From Pirellulaceae bacterium (GTDB lineage Bacteria > Planctomycetota > Planctomycetia > Pirellulales > Pirellulaceae): a DNA stretch of 64,000 bases. Made by a program: the position numbers and the translations under genes. The stretch spans positions 1-64,000 of the forward strand of contig JADYZV010000123.1 of NCBI GenBank assembly GCA_020852965.1. Direction: 5' to 3'. Below the pieces are notes generated by a model. It was not told the origin of the DNA and ran no database searches. It worked only from the letters and a program-made list of their open reading frames with translations. Below are positions 63,369-64,000 of this stretch, piece by piece; within the stretch, counting starts at the first letter, position 1; each line of letters begins with the position of its first letter.

Positions 63369-63980
63369 CTATACAGGTTCCGCCGTATGAGCATCGAGTA
63401 CCGTCTCGACGACCGTCAGCAGTTGTGTCAACTTAAACGGTTTATAAAGCAACGCCTTGGGATGCAGACCGGCCTGTCGGGCTTTTACGATCGAGTGCCC
63501 CGGGTCGTAGCCAAAGCCCTGCATCAAGGCCATCGGGACGACTTCGGTCAGTTGCTGCAATCGCAACATCAGTTGATAACCGCTGTAGTCGCTCAGGTGT
63601 ATGGCGGAGATGACCACGTCGTAGGGTGCATCGATGGGGCTATTGCGAAACATGCTGACCGCTTCGTCTCCGCTGTGGGCCGCTTCGACGATACAGCCGA
63701 ACTTTTCCAGCAGCGAGTGAGCGTCGTAGAGTACTTGCAACTCTTGATCGACTACCAGAATTCGCTTGCCACGCAACTTTTCATGAAGCTGTTGCGTGCA
63801 ACCGGCGGGAAGGGCCTCGGCGGGTGCCATGCGTTGGCCGATCTGTTGGATCACACGGCGGATGTCGCGTGCATTTTGTAGGATGCGTTGTAGGCGTTCG
63901 ACCACAGCAGGGTCTTGCCCAATGTATTTCTCAATGACGCTGACTGCGTCGTTGAGGATGTGATCCACAGGCAGGGCCAC
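63369..63980 (-). CDS. Response-regulator receiver-domain protein, probably the C-terminal part of a larger protein running off the window
   Basis: REC-like KRILVVDQELQVLYDAHSLLEKFG...ALLYKPFKLTQLLTVVETVL; the frame stays open (EAIHSAVALPVDH) to the window end. Confidence 0.7.
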   Translation of the reverse strand: MALPVDHILNDAVSVIEKYIGQDPAVVERLQRILQNARDIRRVIQQIGQRMAPAEALPAGCTQQLHEKLRGKRILVVDQELQVLYDAHSLLEKFGCIVEAAHSGDEAVSMFRNSPIDAPYDVVISAIHLSDYSGYQLMLRLQQLTEVVPMALMQGFGYDPGHSIVKARQAGLHPKALLYKPFKLTQLLTVVETVLDAHTAEPV

Positions 63981-64000
63981 GGCGCTGTGGATGGCCTCGC

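Overview
This window looks like a planctomycete (Pirellulaceae-type) chromosome segment. Gene content is mostly housekeeping. It includes pyrC, an EfpL/YeiP-type EF-P paralogue, two tandem Cys/Met-metabolism PLP enzymes, rnhA, arfB, a DUF1501 + DUF1549/DUF1553 (PSD1) pair, mqnE, cysC, sucB-sucA, and mcsA-mcsB followed by an MMPL transporter. It also includes monomeric icd, a tRNA(Thr-Tyr-Gly-Thr)-tuf-tRNA(Trp)-secE-nusG-rplK-rplA-rplJ-rplL block, two large PVC-type heme/dehydrogenase proteins, heptosyl- and glycosyltransferases, thrS-truB, an orphan ABC permease, cysK, rpsT, a cobA-hemD fusion, a five-gene pseudopilin cluster and a metallophosphoesterase. I see no CRISPR array, rRNA, prophage or intact transposase. 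The most unusual content is intergenic: several families of short palindromic (REP/BIME-like) elements. (1) A structured hairpin family with CTYG-type loops and a 3' AGTTTTG motif, found as two three-hairpin composites (46.1 kb, 58.5 kb) and as solos. (2) A pair of homologous inverted-repeat elements whose central loop is in opposite orientation (17.6 kb vs 55.1 kb). (3) Nested inverted hexanucleotide arrays upstream of a glycosyltransferase. (4) Palindromes that form or abut the 3' ends of genes. All family assignments come from reading sequence motifs by eye; no database search was run.
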